Source: PALSA-129 sp963842505 (GTDB taxonomy: Bacteria; Acidobacteriota; Terriglobia; Bryobacterales; Bryobacteraceae). Taken from it: a stretch of 64,000 nt of DNA. The notes beneath the pieces were generated by a model. It saw only the letters and a program-made list of their open reading frames with translations. It made no database searches and was not told the origin of the DNA. The position numbers and the translations under genes are program-made. Shown piece after piece: positions 1 through 10,076 of the stretch (within the stretch, counting starts at the first letter, position 1; every line of letters starts with the position of its first letter). The stretch covers positions 2,311,388-2,375,387 of the forward strand of contig CAWJGZ010000001.1 of assembly GCA_963842505.1 (NCBI GenBank), given 5' to 3'.

Positions 1-2
1 CG

Positions 3-272
3 GCTGCGAATGGGACGCTGGGGTCGACCATACAACGCATCCTGGGGGAGATCAAGCCGGAGGCGGCGTACTTTGCCGCCAGAGACGGCGAACGAACGGG
101 ATATATCTTTTTCGATATGACGGATTCGTCGCAACTGCCGGCGGTGGCGGAACCTTTCTTTCTGGCTTTCAATGCACGGATCGCGGTAGTGCCGGCGATG
201 ACCCCGCAGGACCTGGCGGCGGCCGGGGCGGGGATTCAGCACGCCGTGAAGAGCTACGGCCCTAAGGGGTGA
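3..272 (+). CDS. 3' end of a hypothetical protein
   Basis: An open frame runs in from the window edge and ends at the TGA at 270-272, giving the last 89 residues of a protein. The visible part reads as a small mixed alpha/beta fold, with phrases such as AAYFAARDGERTGYIFFDM and FNARIAVVPAMTPQDLAAAG and no signal or membrane segment. I do not recognise the family with confidence. The last 11 bases overlap, convergently, the end of the hydrolase gene on the other strand. The start lies outside the window. Confidence 0.6.
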   Translation, partial: AANGTLGSTIQRILGEIKPEAAYFAARDGERTGYIFFDMTDSSQLPAVAEPFFLAFNARIAVVPAMTPQDLAAAGAGIQHAVKSYGPKG

Positions 273-1914
273 CGGCGGCGCTAAGCAGCTTGTCGAGCTT
301 GGGGAAGGCGGCATCGAGATAAGCGTTGCCGCCTTCGAAGAGCGGAGCCTGTTTGCCGCCGCGCATGCCGCCGCCGGCGCTTTCGCCATAACCGGAATAG
401 AGCCGGTCGACAATCTCCATTCCGGAGACGACTTTGCCGATGGGAGCGAAGCCGTCTTTGTCCTGCCTCGCGCGATCGCCCATGACGATATAGAGTTGGG
501 TGGTGCGGGCGTCGGGGCCGGTCATGGCGTAGGCGACGAAGCCACGGGTGTTGCTCTCGGTGACGGGGTCGTCGGGGAAGCTCTGGTTGCGCCAGACAGA
601 GGCGATGGTGGGATCGCCGGGAATGCCAAATTGGGCGAAATCGCCGCGGATAACGCGGTAAAAGCGGGAGTCGTCATAGAACCCGGCCCGGACCAGGTCA
701 TAGAAGCGGTCAACGCCGCGGGGCGCCCAATCGCGATGGGCTTCGATGGTGAAATCGCCCTGGGTGGTCGAGATTTTCACTTGAAAGACGGGCGGCGCGT
801 TCTGTTTCCAGTAATCGTTGCGAGGATCCATCAGGGCGGCGTGGTGCTCGGATAGCTGCAGGAGCTCGGCCAGATACTTTTTCCAGACGACCGCGCGGGT
901 GTGGGTGCCGTGGCCGCGGGTTTCGTCGCTGGTGGGGATGAGGATGAAGCGGCCGTGCGGGACCTGCTGGATTTCGCGCTCCAGGATGCGGAGCTCGGGC
1001 GGGTTGACCTCATCGTCCTCGGAATTGACGGCGAAGAGCGGCGCTTTGATCTTGCCGAGGTTGGGCGCGGGGTTGTATTCGGTGGAGGACTCGTAGGCGT
1101 AGAGCATGTCGTTGGCGTCGATGTGGGCGGCCGACTGGCGGAGACGCGCGACGGCGGCATCGGCCTGCTGGTGGGTGGGGTTCTGCTTGTGCAACTGCAG
1201 GGGGCTGGAGGTCATCATCCACATGGCGTACTCGGCGGCGATGAGGCCGTTGACAGGCGGCTTGGTGTACTCGCCGTTGTTCCAATCAGGATCGCCGCGG
1301 ATGGCCTGGATGATCATGGCGCGGAACATGCGGTTGCGGCCGGCGATCTCCACCGGCGCGCAAGCCAGCGGCATCAGCGCGTCCATGTAATCAGGGTACA
1401 TTTCGCCCCAAACCCAGCTATGCATGCATCCCATGGACGTGCCCATAACCAAGCGAAGGTGGTCGACGTTGAGGCCGTCATGGAGCAGCAGGTAATCGGC
1501 GCGTACCATGTCGTCATAGGTGTAGTGCGGGAATTTGGCGTGCAGGCCGTCACTGGGCTTGCTGGACTTGCCGTGGCCGATGGCGTCGGGAAGGATGATG
1601 TAATACTTTTCGATATCGAGCGGCTGGCCTTTGCCAAAAAGCTCGCCGGCGAAGCCCGGGTTGGTGGCGAAGGGGTGGCCGCTGCCGGTGGTGCCGTGCA
1701 TGATGATGACGGCGTTATTTACGTGGCCGGCGGCATCGCGTGTGGGAGCGCCCAGAGTGGTGTAGTGGAGGCGCAATTCGGCCATCTTTTCACCGGACTG
1801 GAACTGGAAATCGTGAGCGATCCAGTCGCCTTCCCGGTTGGGAAACAGAGGCTGGGCCTGCGGTTGGGCCCAGCAGACCGCGGAGAGGATAAAGACCAGC
1901 AGGGGACGAATCAT
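262..1914 (-). CDS. Secreted alpha/beta-hydrolase fused to a cyclophilin-type peptidyl-prolyl isomerase
   Basis: The start is placed at the ATG at 1914 because it opens a clean signal peptide (MIRPLLVFILSAVCWAQ). An earlier in-frame ATG at 1989 overlaps the stop of the upstream gene as TGATG but would put 25 polar residues before the signal. Residues about 25-350 form an alpha/beta-hydrolase of the homoserine-acetyltransferase-like type: nucleophile elbow GTSMGCMHS (Ser about 160), acid in SEDDEV (about 300) and histidine in RGHGTHT (about 335-338). Residues about 377-535 are a cyclophilin domain with GVDRFYDLVRAGFYDDSRFY, a retained Gln in DFAQFG, and GFAPIGKVVSGMEIVDRL. No stop separates the two, so this is a genuine fusion in this sequence. 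Both parts should act in the periplasm. The hydrolase substrate is unknown; it could be an esterase or an acyltransferase relative. Confidence 0.82.
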   Translation of the reverse strand: MIRPLLVFILSAVCWAQPQAQPLFPNREGDWIAHDFQFQSGEKMAELRLHYTTLGAPTRDAAGHVNNAVIIMHGTTGSGHPFATNPGFAGELFGKGQPLDIEKYYIILPDAIGHGKSSKPSDGLHAKFPHYTYDDMVRADYLLLHDGLNVDHLRLVMGTSMGCMHSWVWGEMYPDYMDALMPLACAPVEIAGRNRMFRAMIIQAIRGDPDWNNGEYTKPPVNGLIAAEYAMWMMTSSPLQLHKQNPTHQQADAAVARLRQSAAHIDANDMLYAYESSTEYNPAPNLGKIKAPLFAVNSEDDEVNPPELRILEREIQQVPHGRFILIPTSDETRGHGTHTRAVVWKKYLAELLQLSEHHAALMDPRNDYWKQNAPPVFQVKISTTQGDFTIEAHRDWAPRGVDRFYDLVRAGFYDDSRFYRVIRGDFAQFGIPGDPTIASVWRNQSFPDDPVTESNTRGFVAYAMTGPDARTTQLYIVMGDRARQDKDGFAPIGKVVSGMEIVDRLYSGYGESAGGGMRGGKQAPLFEGGNAYLDAAFPKLDKLLSAAVTP

Positions 1915-1988
1915 AAGGCAGAGCTTATCACGCCGAAGGGCGGGTCCATTGCGGGGGCTACATTGCGCCGCGGGCAGGTCGCTCCACA

Positions 1989-4900
1989 TCAGAAGTTAAA
2001 CCTCAGCACAAACTCGATCACACGTCCGCCCGGGTCGTTGGTATTGGCTAAATCCACATAGGCGTTGGTGGTTTGTCCGAAGCCGCCGTTGAGCGCAATG
2101 GATGATCCTGGATCGCGGATCCCTCCCGACAAAATGAAGTTCGTCAGATTAAACACGTTCAGAGCCTGAGCCCGTAACTCCAGCTCCTTGTGCTCGGCCA
2201 GTTTGGTGATCTTAACCAGGCTCACGTCCCACTTCTGTTGCCATGGGCCATAGAGAAAGATCAGGTCGCCCGGTTGGCCCGGTGTTGTAGGTGGCCCCAC
2301 ATACGGCTGGCTCGTATCCAGCGTGCCAGCGCCAATATTGTACGCCGCCAAAGTATTATTGACCAGCGATTGCGGCAAGAAATACACCGCCCCCACTCCG
2401 TTCGCATTAGTAACTTTGCGGATTTGCATCATGCTCTGGAGTTCACTCGTGGTCGTGTTGTTGAGCACGACGCCGGCGTCGTTCTGATTGAAGGACTCGC
2501 GGCCACTAGTGAGCGGTTCGGGCGATCCGGATTGGATCCGCGCCACGCTGGCGATCTGCCATCCTTCCAGAGCTCTGTTTACGATGCGGCTGGCGCCATT
2601 GGCCAGAAATTTGCGGCCGGGGCCAAACGGCAACTCGTAAATCCAGTTGAGTTTGACAGCATTGCGAATATCCCATGGGGTGGGCCCCTTGTTCAGTGCG
2701 GCATCCCGCAGCGTGGTTGGCGATGCCGCCAACCCGCTGGAGAAGCTATTCCCCAGTGCATGCGACCACGTATATGACACTTGGACCAGCAGACCCTCGC
2801 TGAGACGCCGGCGCAACTGCACCTGAAGCGCATTGTAGGTTCTCGCTCCCCCCGTTGGTCACCAGGAACGCACCGCCGCTCGCGGTCGGATTCACCCAGA
2901 ACAGATTTGCTGGATAGCCTGCGGCGACCAAACGGGCCATTCGCGCGCTGTTATTGGCGATGCCGGTGGCCAGCGATCCCGCCTGCCCCTGCTGAAGCAG
3001 GGTGGCGGTGCTGGTGTCGCTGACGAAACCCAGGGCCGTCGAGAGTATCGGGACGTTGGTTTGCCCGGGTAGCCCCTGGTTTCCAAAATTGACACTTGAA
3101 GGAGTCACCGATCTTGCAATTGCCAGGTTCGTCTGTGCCGCCGAGAATTGACTGAGAAAATTGTTGTTCAGCACGTTCGTTTCGTTCAGATTCACATCGC
3201 GCCACAGGCCGACCGCATGATTTCCGACATAGTTCAATTCGAGAACGGTGTCGCGTGTCAACTCGCGTTGGAACCCTTGCTCCCACGATTGCACGTACTG
3301 CGGCCTCAGGTGCGGGCTGTAATCGTAAACTGCCTGTCCTGCCAGGACCGGAAGCGGGGACGTTACGGAAGCGCTCCGCGTCGGCAGGCTCGCATCGCTA
3401 AAAAGTACCGATCCCGCCGGACCGAATTGAGCCGGGTAGTTGACCGGATCGACCGAGGTCGACACGTTCTTGCCTTGGTTGTTGCCCCAGACGCTCATAA
3501 AAGCAGCCATGTCCGGGCGCAAAGTGGAGAACCGTATAGCCTGCGCGAAATACCGACTTGCCCAAAAGCCGGCCAAATGGCCCGCCACCGGCCTGTGGCG
3601 ACCAGGCAAGTCCGATGGAAGGCAAAAAGGTCTTGAGCGTCGCCGGATACGGTGTTTGACCGGGCGTCACCACGGAATACTGGGGAACACTGCCTGTCAA
3701 CGTGCCTGGTTCAAACAGATTACCGACACCCGATACACCCCAGACCCCAGCGTAGCCTGGATGGGTGTAGATCCCGTCCTGGTTCACGTACGACAACTGC
3801 GGGTTCCAGCGAAGGCCGTAGGTCAATGTAACGGAAGGGGACACCTTCCACGCATCTTGGATGAAAAGAGCCATTTCGCGGTAGCGATCGCGATCGATGG
3901 CGGGGTTGGCTCCGTAGGCTTTCGTCGCCTCCGAAGGCGACACAGACCGGTTGATGGCCGAGACGCGTCCGGTCAGGACTGCGTACAAATTGGCAGCGTC
4001 CGACAGATTCGTAGGCGTGCTATTGGGGAAATTGGAAGCCGTGAATATATTGGTTGCGCCAGTGTCCACGGGATCCCCCGATGCTATGCCGAAGGTAATG
4101 GTTGGCATTACCTGAGTGTTGTAGACCTTCTCCCAGATATTCACTTGCGTAAGTGAGCCGCCAAGGGTCAAGATGTGCGAGCCGCGAATCCATGTAACAT
4201 TATCACTAAATTGTTTGACCGGCGTGTTGCGCTGCTGAGTGTTAGCAGTGCTGTATGGGTTCGTAAGATAACTCGGGGAACCGAAGATCGGCGCGTACCC
4301 TCCCCATGGTGCAAATTGGGCCGGACCGATCTGGCTGTAGAACCATGTGTCTCCGCCCTGATCGCCATACCGCACCTCATTGGTAATATTCGTCGAGATA
4401 ACTGAACGGAGCGCCACTACACCAATGAACGTGATTGAGCGCAGACCGGCAACCTCACTGCTGCCAAGCACCGTCCCTGTACCGGGAAAAACTGGAATTA
4501 TACTGTTCGCCTGGTCTGGAAGCCTTAGGTTGTTCTGGTAATTCCAGACTACCTCGATGTGTTGCTTTTCCGTCAAGTTGTAATCAAGGCGCACGACAGG
4601 AAAGTAGCGATTGTTCGCGCCAGAGACCTGGTAAGTGTAACTATCCCGGTTGTAATCATTATTCGACGCCGCCAGGCTGATGATCGTACCGGCGCCCGTC
4701 GTAAGGTTGGCAATCTGCGCGAAACTGCTGGCCAGGATTGGATTGGGGGAAATTGAATAGGGCCGTACGCTCGATGGCAGGCTTGGATTTGCCGCTGCGG
4801 CCAATTGATAGAGGTTCACGGTGTCGAGCTGTTTCGTGACAGTGTCCTGATAGGTGAAAATCCCTTGGCGTGCGTTGGGGGTCAGGATCGTTGCAGCGCC

Positions 4901-5824
4901 AGTGGACGACAGCGGCAACTGCACGTTCTCGTAAGCAGCGAAAAAGAACAACTTATTTTTCCAGATCGGGCCGCCCACTCGGCCCCCGAACTGGTTCAGG
5001 ATAAGCCGGCTGCGAGGCAATCCGGTCAGATTGTTAAAGTAGTAGTTCGCATTCAGGTCCGTATTACGGGTCTGCCAGTAGGCGCCGCCGTGCCACTCGT
5101 TGGTGCCGGCGCGGGTAACGAAACCGATTTGGGCAGCGCCCTCGCCGGCGCTGGTGGCGCCTTGGGCCGCGGTTGATACGGTGACCTCCTCCATAGCGTC
5201 CGTTCGCGGCTGAACGGCATTGTAGAACCCGTCGGACGTGCGGGCGGAATTGTCCTGTATGTCGATGCCATCGATGGTGATGTTCATGGCGCCGCGCGGC
5301 AATCCATTCATTGAGGTCGATCTCGGGATACCCGGACTCGTGGCCCCCGGCTGAGTCACCATCAGTTCGGTCAAGTTGCGGCTGGAGAAAGGCAACTCGT
5401 CCAGTTGCCGGCCCACCAGGGTGGAGCTGACTGCGGCAGACGCAGTCTGTAAGACGTCCGCACCACCCGCGACTTCAACGGTTTCGCTCACTGCTCCAAG
5501 TTCCAAGACCACATTCAGCGTGGCTGGTGTGGACGGATCGATTTTGATACCCTTGATGACAGCAGTTTTGAACCCTGTGGCAGTAACGGTTGCCTCATAG
5601 GTACCGACCAGTAGCGCCGGCAGCGTCCATTGTCCACGATCATTAGTCTCAGCCGAGAGTTTCAACCCATTTGCGGAACTCGCCACTTCGATCTTCGCAT
5701 GCGGAACCGCGGCGTCCTGCGGATCCGTAACGAGGCCACCAAGCGATCCGTTTGGCTGCTGTGGCAAGCATGCGGGTGCCATGGCGAGCATCAGAATGAA
5801 AGTTACCGATAAGGACCTCATCAT
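1989..5824 (-). pseudogene. TonB-dependent receptor with carboxypeptidase-regulatory-like domain, two frameshifts
   Basis: Three frames join to one protein of about 1277 residues if one base is removed at each of two runs: the six C at 2848-2853 (restores NGGARTYNALQVQLRRRLS) and the GGG at 3515-3517 (restores LHFAPDMAAFMSVWGNN). The start ATG at 5824 follows an AAAGGAAA ribosome site and opens a signal peptide (MMRSLSVTFILMLAMAPACL). Next come a carboxypeptidase-regulatory-like domain (GLVTDPQDAAVPHAKIEV), a plug domain (LDELPFSSRNLTELM) and a 22-strand-type barrel ending in aromatic FNF, the Oar-like pattern common in Acidobacteriota. Its role would be TonB-driven uptake or binding of a large substrate in the outer membrane. 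Everything outside the two runs is well preserved, so either recent decay or two sequencing errors could explain it. Confidence 0.85.
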
Positions 5825-6241
5825 CTATTAGTTTCCTTTCACTCGGGATTTCTATTTCGGAGTACAAGCTCCGTTAATATGGAAATGAGTATACACCCCG
5901 CGGCCAGTTTTGATCCTGCGAATTTTGCTGTTTTTTGGAGTCGTTTTTTCCCGCAAGGCACAGTTGTCGCCGTGTCGGGAAAATCCATAGCCGGAAAACC
6001 CTATCTTTCTAGCGCCCGGCGGCGCCCGTTCGAAGCGAGGGTTAGCGGCAATTGTGCTAATCCAATACGCGGGAATCCGGTTGTCCGAATTCTATTTCTC
6101 AGCCTTATCGTCGATGTGGGCCGGCGGCTCTCCATGTAGAGGCTATCCTGCGAGGAGGTCTTCCGGTCCTGTGGCGCCCAGCTTGTCCGGCATAGGCCAG
6201 AGTGCTGGCGTTGCAGGTTGGAAAGCTTGCTACGCCTGGAT
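5825..6241. other. Intergenic region upstream of the receptor, no gene seen
   Basis: About 400 bases between the receptor start (leftward) and the end of the cytochrome c gene (also leftward). It must hold the receptor promoter, and the ribosome site AAAGGAAA sits at its left edge. Short open frames here lack codon bias and ribosome sites. I see no convincing promoter boxes, repeat or RNA gene. Confidence 0.4.
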
Positions 6242-6679
6242 CTAGCGCTGGATCCTCTGGAGGTATTCCGCCAGGGCGTCGATGCGCATTGCGCCGGAGG
6301 TTCCGTTGGCGCTGATGGACTTGAAGGTGTCACCCCAGGTGGGCATCTGGACGTTGCCATGAGCGGCGACGGCGTCCACGCCAGTCAGGATGTTTTTCAC
6401 ATGCAGGGCGGGGAACTTGCCGTTGTTCTGCCGGGTCAGTTGAGTGAGATCGGTGGCTCTGACCTTCAGGGCACTCGCCGCGGGGCCGTTACCTTTGCCA
6501 TCGGGACCGTGGCAAACGGCGCAGAATTGGCGGTACAGATCATCCCCCTTAAAGGTACTCGCGGACTTGGCGTTCTCAACCTTGACCTGTTTTGTCTGCG
6601 CATGAACTGTGACATCGGCGAAGGCGACTAGCGTCACGGCAATCGCGCATATGAGGGTTAGAGATCTTAGTTTCCTCAT
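6242..6679 (-). CDS. Secreted monoheme cytochrome c
   Basis: A 145-residue protein with a signal peptide (MRKLRSLTLICAIAVTLVAF, cleaved near HAQ) and one class-I cytochrome c domain. The heme motif is CAVCH near residue 59, within FCAVCHGPDGKGNGPAA, and the likely sixth ligand is the Met in QMPTWGDTF near residue 118. It would be a soluble periplasmic electron carrier. It is transcribed away from the large cytochrome operon that starts about 220 bases to the right, so the two share one divergent control region and may exchange electrons; that link is inference. Confidence 0.9.
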   Translation of the reverse strand: MRKLRSLTLICAIAVTLVAFADVTVHAQTKQVKVENAKSASTFKGDDLYRQFCAVCHGPDGKGNGPAASALKVRATDLTQLTRQNNGKFPALHVKNILTGVDAVAAHGNVQMPTWGDTFKSISANGTSGAMRIDALAEYLQRIQR

Positions 6680-6896
6680 GGCTTCATGTTATGGCAATTC
6701 ATTCGACAGGGGTATGGAAAAAGTGTAGAATTTCGCACAACAACAGCAGGGAAGTGGTGGTATTGGTCCAAATTGTGGATATGGGATCGATATGCTCGCC
6801 AAACGGTGGTAAATCTGGCATACTAGGTCGAATCACGGGGAGGGGACCCGAACGGCGAGAGACGTTATTCCGGCCGCGGATCTGGGAGGGGAAATC

Positions 6897-9110
6897 CTGA
6901 CTGCGGAGCAACTTGCCGCCATACCGGATTTTGTTGGAATCCGCAAGGAAATCTGGGACAAGTTTCCTGGAGCCATCGCGCGCAAGGAGTACCGCTCGGG
7001 CGAGATCCTCATGCGCGAGGGGGAAAACGGGACGACAGCGTTTTACATCCTCTCGGGCGCGGTGGAACTATACCTGAACAGCCCGGTGTCGCGGGTGGAA
7101 AGCGCACGCCGCACGGGCACCAGTTGGTGGGGCGGGCTCACCAAAATCACCAAATACATCAAGGGGACACCGGCGACACGGGGCGGAGAATGGCGTACCC
7201 ACATCCCTATTGACGGTCCGGTGGACCTGCCGATGGAAAACCCCATTGCGGAGGTGTACGCCGGCGACCTGATTGGCGAATTGGCGGCGTTGGCGGCGCT
7301 GAAACAGGAGCGGTTGAAGCGGCCGAAGTTCTATCCGCGGTCGGCCACGGCGCGCGCCAAGACGGACGTCGTGGTGTTGGAGATGCTGCCCAACATCCTG
7401 AACAACGTCCTATATAATGCCGCGGCCTTCAAGGACAAACTGAACCGCAACTATCGCACGCGTGCGCTGGATAGCCATTTGCGGTCGGTACCGGTTTTTA
7501 AGAACCTGAGCAGGGAGTTCCTGGACTATTTGCGGGAACGTGTGGAACTGGTCGACGTGGCGCCGGGACAGGTGATCTGCAAGCAGGGCGAAGTGGCGGA
7601 TTCGTTCTACATGATCCGGCTGGGATTCGTGAAGGTCTCGCAGATTTTTCCGGGCGGCGAACTGGTGCTGACCTATTTGTCGCGAGGGTCGTACCTGGGG
7701 GAAATGGGACTGCTGCCGCCGCGCTTCCGGGTGCGGGCGAAAGGCTTGAAACCGGGACAGGTGGCGGAAGCGGAGGTTTCGGCGGAGGCGGTGACGGTGG
7801 GACGCGCGCCAGCGGCGAGCGGCCTGGCTGTGCCCTGGGACGAATACATTTCGCGCGAGCACGCGGAAATGCAGGTCGAAGGGCCGCAGCTTCGGGTGAC
7901 GCGACTGGCGGCGGGGAAGAACCCGATTACGTTCCGGATGCGGCCGGTGGATACGGCGCTGGTCGAGCCGGGGGGCAGTTTCGTGATCGGCGAGACGACC
8001 TTCGAGGTGATCGAGGATCCGCTGCAATCGGGGCGGCGAACGGCTACGTGCACGGCGGTGGATTTCGTGCAACTGGTGCGCATCAAGGCAGAGGATTTCG
8101 CCAAGATGCTGGATAGTTTTCCGGAGGTGGCGTCGGCGATCGGGGAAGTGGCGCGGGCGCGGCGGCAGATGGACATCGATCTGTTGGGGCGGGTGCAACA
8201 GGCGTCGCTATCCACGTTTCTGGAGCAGGAATTGATGCAGGGGCAGAACCTGCTGCTGCTGGACCTGAACAAGTGCACGCGCTGCGACGAATGCGTCAAG
8301 GCCTGCGTGGCGACGCATTCGGATGGAGTGACGCGGCTGGTGCGGGACGGTTTGCGGTTCGAGAATTTCCTGGTGGCGACGAGCTGCCGGGCGTGCATGG
8401 ATCCGTTGTGCATGACGCGCTGCCCGGTGGGTTCGATCCGGCGCAAGGACACGCTGGATATCGTGATCGAAGATTGGTGCATCGGGTGCGGGAACTGCGC
8501 GACGGATTGCCCCTACGGGAACATCAACGTCGTGGAGATCATGGCGGGCGGCAGGAAACAGAAGGCCGAGCCGCGGCCCAAGGCGGTGGTGTGCGATTTG
8601 TGCGCGGAATTCGCGGAGCCGAACTGCGTGCGGGCGTGCCCGCACGATGCGGCCATTCGCGTGGAGCCTAAGAGCTTCTTCGCGCGCGACCTGGCGGGTA
8701 TTCAACTGATGGTGCCGGCGCGCGCGCCGCTTGCGCCGGTGGAAGGCACAGCGCTGGGGGCGAACATCGAGACCAAAGTCTATTCGAACGTAGGCGAACT
8801 GCTGGACCTGCTGCCGCGGTTGAAGATTGTGTCGGGTCCGCGCGCCGGTTCGCTCCTGCAATTGCGGTATCCCTCGACCACGTTTGGGCGCGGGGCGGAC
8901 AACGATTACCGGTTTGCGGACGATAGCGAGATGTCGCGGGCGCAGGCGGTGATTGTGTGCGAAGAGAATCGCTTTGTTCTGCGCGACCTGAATTCCACCA
9001 ACGGGACACTGGTGAACGGCAACGCGGTGATGGAGACGGAGCTGCGCCCGGGCGACGTGATTGAGATGGGCGAGATGAGGATGGAGTTTCTGGCGGGGCA
9101 GGGGCAATGA
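6897..9110 (+). CDS. Cyclic-nucleotide-binding / FHA / four-cluster ferredoxin / FHA protein
   Basis: The first in-frame ATG is at 7011, but it lies inside the first cyclic-nucleotide-binding (CNB) domain. The frame is open back to a stop at 6810 with no ATG, GTG or TTG, and the expected N-terminus (IPDFVGIRKEIWDKFPGA) is encoded before 7011. I place the start tentatively at CTG 6897, after GGGAGGGG. Numbering from the 7011 Met: CNB domain 1 to about 135, with a long insert; CNB domain 2 about 160-385, split by an FHA domain (AVTVGRAPA, YISREHAEMQ) at about 255-345; four cysteine sets for [4Fe-4S] clusters at 422-545 (CTRCDECVKAC, CRACMDPLCMTRCP, CIGCGNCATDCPYG, CDLCAEF..CVRACP), as in DmsB-type subunits; C-terminal FHA about 604-695 (FGRGADNDY, DLNSTNGTLVNG). 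No membrane segment. It probably feeds electrons to the next gene product under control of a nucleotide and phosphothreonine binding. It overlaps the next gene by ATGA. Confidence 0.85.
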   Translation: MTAEQLAAIPDFVGIRKEIWDKFPGAIARKEYRSGEILMREGENGTTAFYILSGAVELYLNSPVSRVESARRTGTSWWGGLTKITKYIKGTPATRGGEWRTHIPIDGPVDLPMENPIAEVYAGDLIGELAALAALKQERLKRPKFYPRSATARAKTDVVVLEMLPNILNNVLYNAAAFKDKLNRNYRTRALDSHLRSVPVFKNLSREFLDYLRERVELVDVAPGQVICKQGEVADSFYMIRLGFVKVSQIFPGGELVLTYLSRGSYLGEMGLLPPRFRVRAKGLKPGQVAEAEVSAEAVTVGRAPAASGLAVPWDEYISREHAEMQVEGPQLRVTRLAAGKNPITFRMRPVDTALVEPGGSFVIGETTFEVIEDPLQSGRRTATCTAVDFVQLVRIKAEDFAKMLDSFPEVASAIGEVARARRQMDIDLLGRVQQASLSTFLEQELMQGQNLLLLDLNKCTRCDECVKACVATHSDGVTRLVRDGLRFENFLVATSCRACMDPLCMTRCPVGSIRRKDTLDIVIEDWCIGCGNCATDCPYGNINVVEIMAGGRKQKAEPRPKAVVCDLCAEFAEPNCVRACPHDAAIRVEPKSFFARDLAGIQLMVPARAPLAPVEGTALGANIETKVYSNVGELLDLLPRLKIVSGPRAGSLLQLRYPSTTFGRGADNDYRFADDSEMSRAQAVIVCEENRFVLRDLNSTNGTLVNGNAVMETELRPGDVIEMGEMRMEFLAGQGQ

Positions 9111-10075
9111 TCCTCGACGGAAGACAGACGCGCTGGGGGTGGGGCACGGCGGCAACCGCGGTGGCGGCGCTGGGCGCGTACATCGCGTACGTGCTGCTTT
9201 CGCCGAACGGAGCGCAGGGCGGCTCCATCATGGGGCTGCTATTTGCGTCGCTGGGGACCGGCATCATCATCTTCGAGTGCCTGCTGGGGCTGCGGAAGAA
9301 GTATCCGGCGTCTCCGCTGGGGCGCGTGAAGACGTGGCTGAGCGCGCACGTGTGGCTGGGGCTACTGAGTTTTCTGCTGATCCTGATGCATTCGGGGTTC
9401 CACTGGGGTCACGGCCTGGCGGCCCTGCTGATGTGGCTATTCGCGGCGATTGTGGGGAGCGGCATCTTCGGCGTGGCGCTGCAACACACGCTGCCGCGGC
9501 GCATGACGGAGCTGGTGACGCACGAAACCATTTTCGAGCAGATCCCGACGGTGATTGCGGGACTGCGGGTGGAAGCCGATGAACGAGTGGAGTTCATCAC
9601 GGCTGACCTGGGACTGGGAGACGAGACACCGGAATTCGTACACGCCGGGGGCGTGAAGCAATATTTCGATCCGGCGCAGAAGAAGAGCGCCGCGGAAAAA
9701 GTGCAGGCGGCGGTGGAGAAGCGCAAGGAAACGCCGCAGATCGAAGTGGAAGAAGGCGCGCGGGAGGCTCTGCGCGCGCACTACCTGCAAGAAATCCGGC
9801 CGTATCTGGCGGAGCGGCCGGCGGGTTTTTCGCGCAAGGTGTTCGCGCGGGCGGACCTGGTGGCGGCATATTTCGCCCATCTGCGGACCATCATGCCGGT
9901 GGCGGCGCACGTGGTGTTGCGCGACCTGGAAGAGATCTGCCAGGAACGGCGGCAGCTCCTGGTGCAGCGGCGGCTGCACCTGTGGCTGCATACGTGGCTG
10001 CTGGTGCACGTGCCGCTCTCTTTCGCCTTCCTGGTGCTCACCGCGGTTCATGCCGTGCTGTCGTTGAGGTACTGA
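9107..10075 (+). CDS. Multi-spanning membrane protein with paired histidines, possible b-type heme subunit
   Basis: A 322-residue protein with hydrophobic segments at about 10-30, 40-60, 77-95, 99-122 and 290-318, and a charged loop of about 160 residues between the fourth and last. Histidines recur in the membrane parts: LSAHVWLGLLSFLLILMHSGFH and HGLA in the third and fourth, and LHTWLLVHV and AVHAVL in the last. That spacing resembles b-heme membrane subunits of the ferric-reductase/cytochrome b561 type, though I cannot name the family. Its start overlaps the iron-sulfur protein gene by four bases and the cytochrome gene follows one base later. Its most likely job is moving electrons across the inner membrane between them. 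Confidence 0.7.
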   Translation: MILDGRQTRWGWGTAATAVAALGAYIAYVLLSPNGAQGGSIMGLLFASLGTGIIIFECLLGLRKKYPASPLGRVKTWLSAHVWLGLLSFLLILMHSGFHWGHGLAALLMWLFAAIVGSGIFGVALQHTLPRRMTELVTHETIFEQIPTVIAGLRVEADERVEFITADLGLGDETPEFVHAGGVKQYFDPAQKKSAAEKVQAAVEKRKETPQIEVEEGAREALRAHYLQEIRPYLAERPAGFSRKVFARADLVAAYFAHLRTIMPVAAHVVLRDLEEICQERRQLLVQRRLHLWLHTWLLVHVPLSFAFLVLTAVHAVLSLRY

Positions 10076-10076
10076 C

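Noticed and set aside
901..2061. Long plus-strand open frame opposite the hydrolase gene
   Set aside because: It is the complement of a gene with clear hydrolase and cyclophilin motifs; its Val/Gly/Asp-rich translation has no family pattern.
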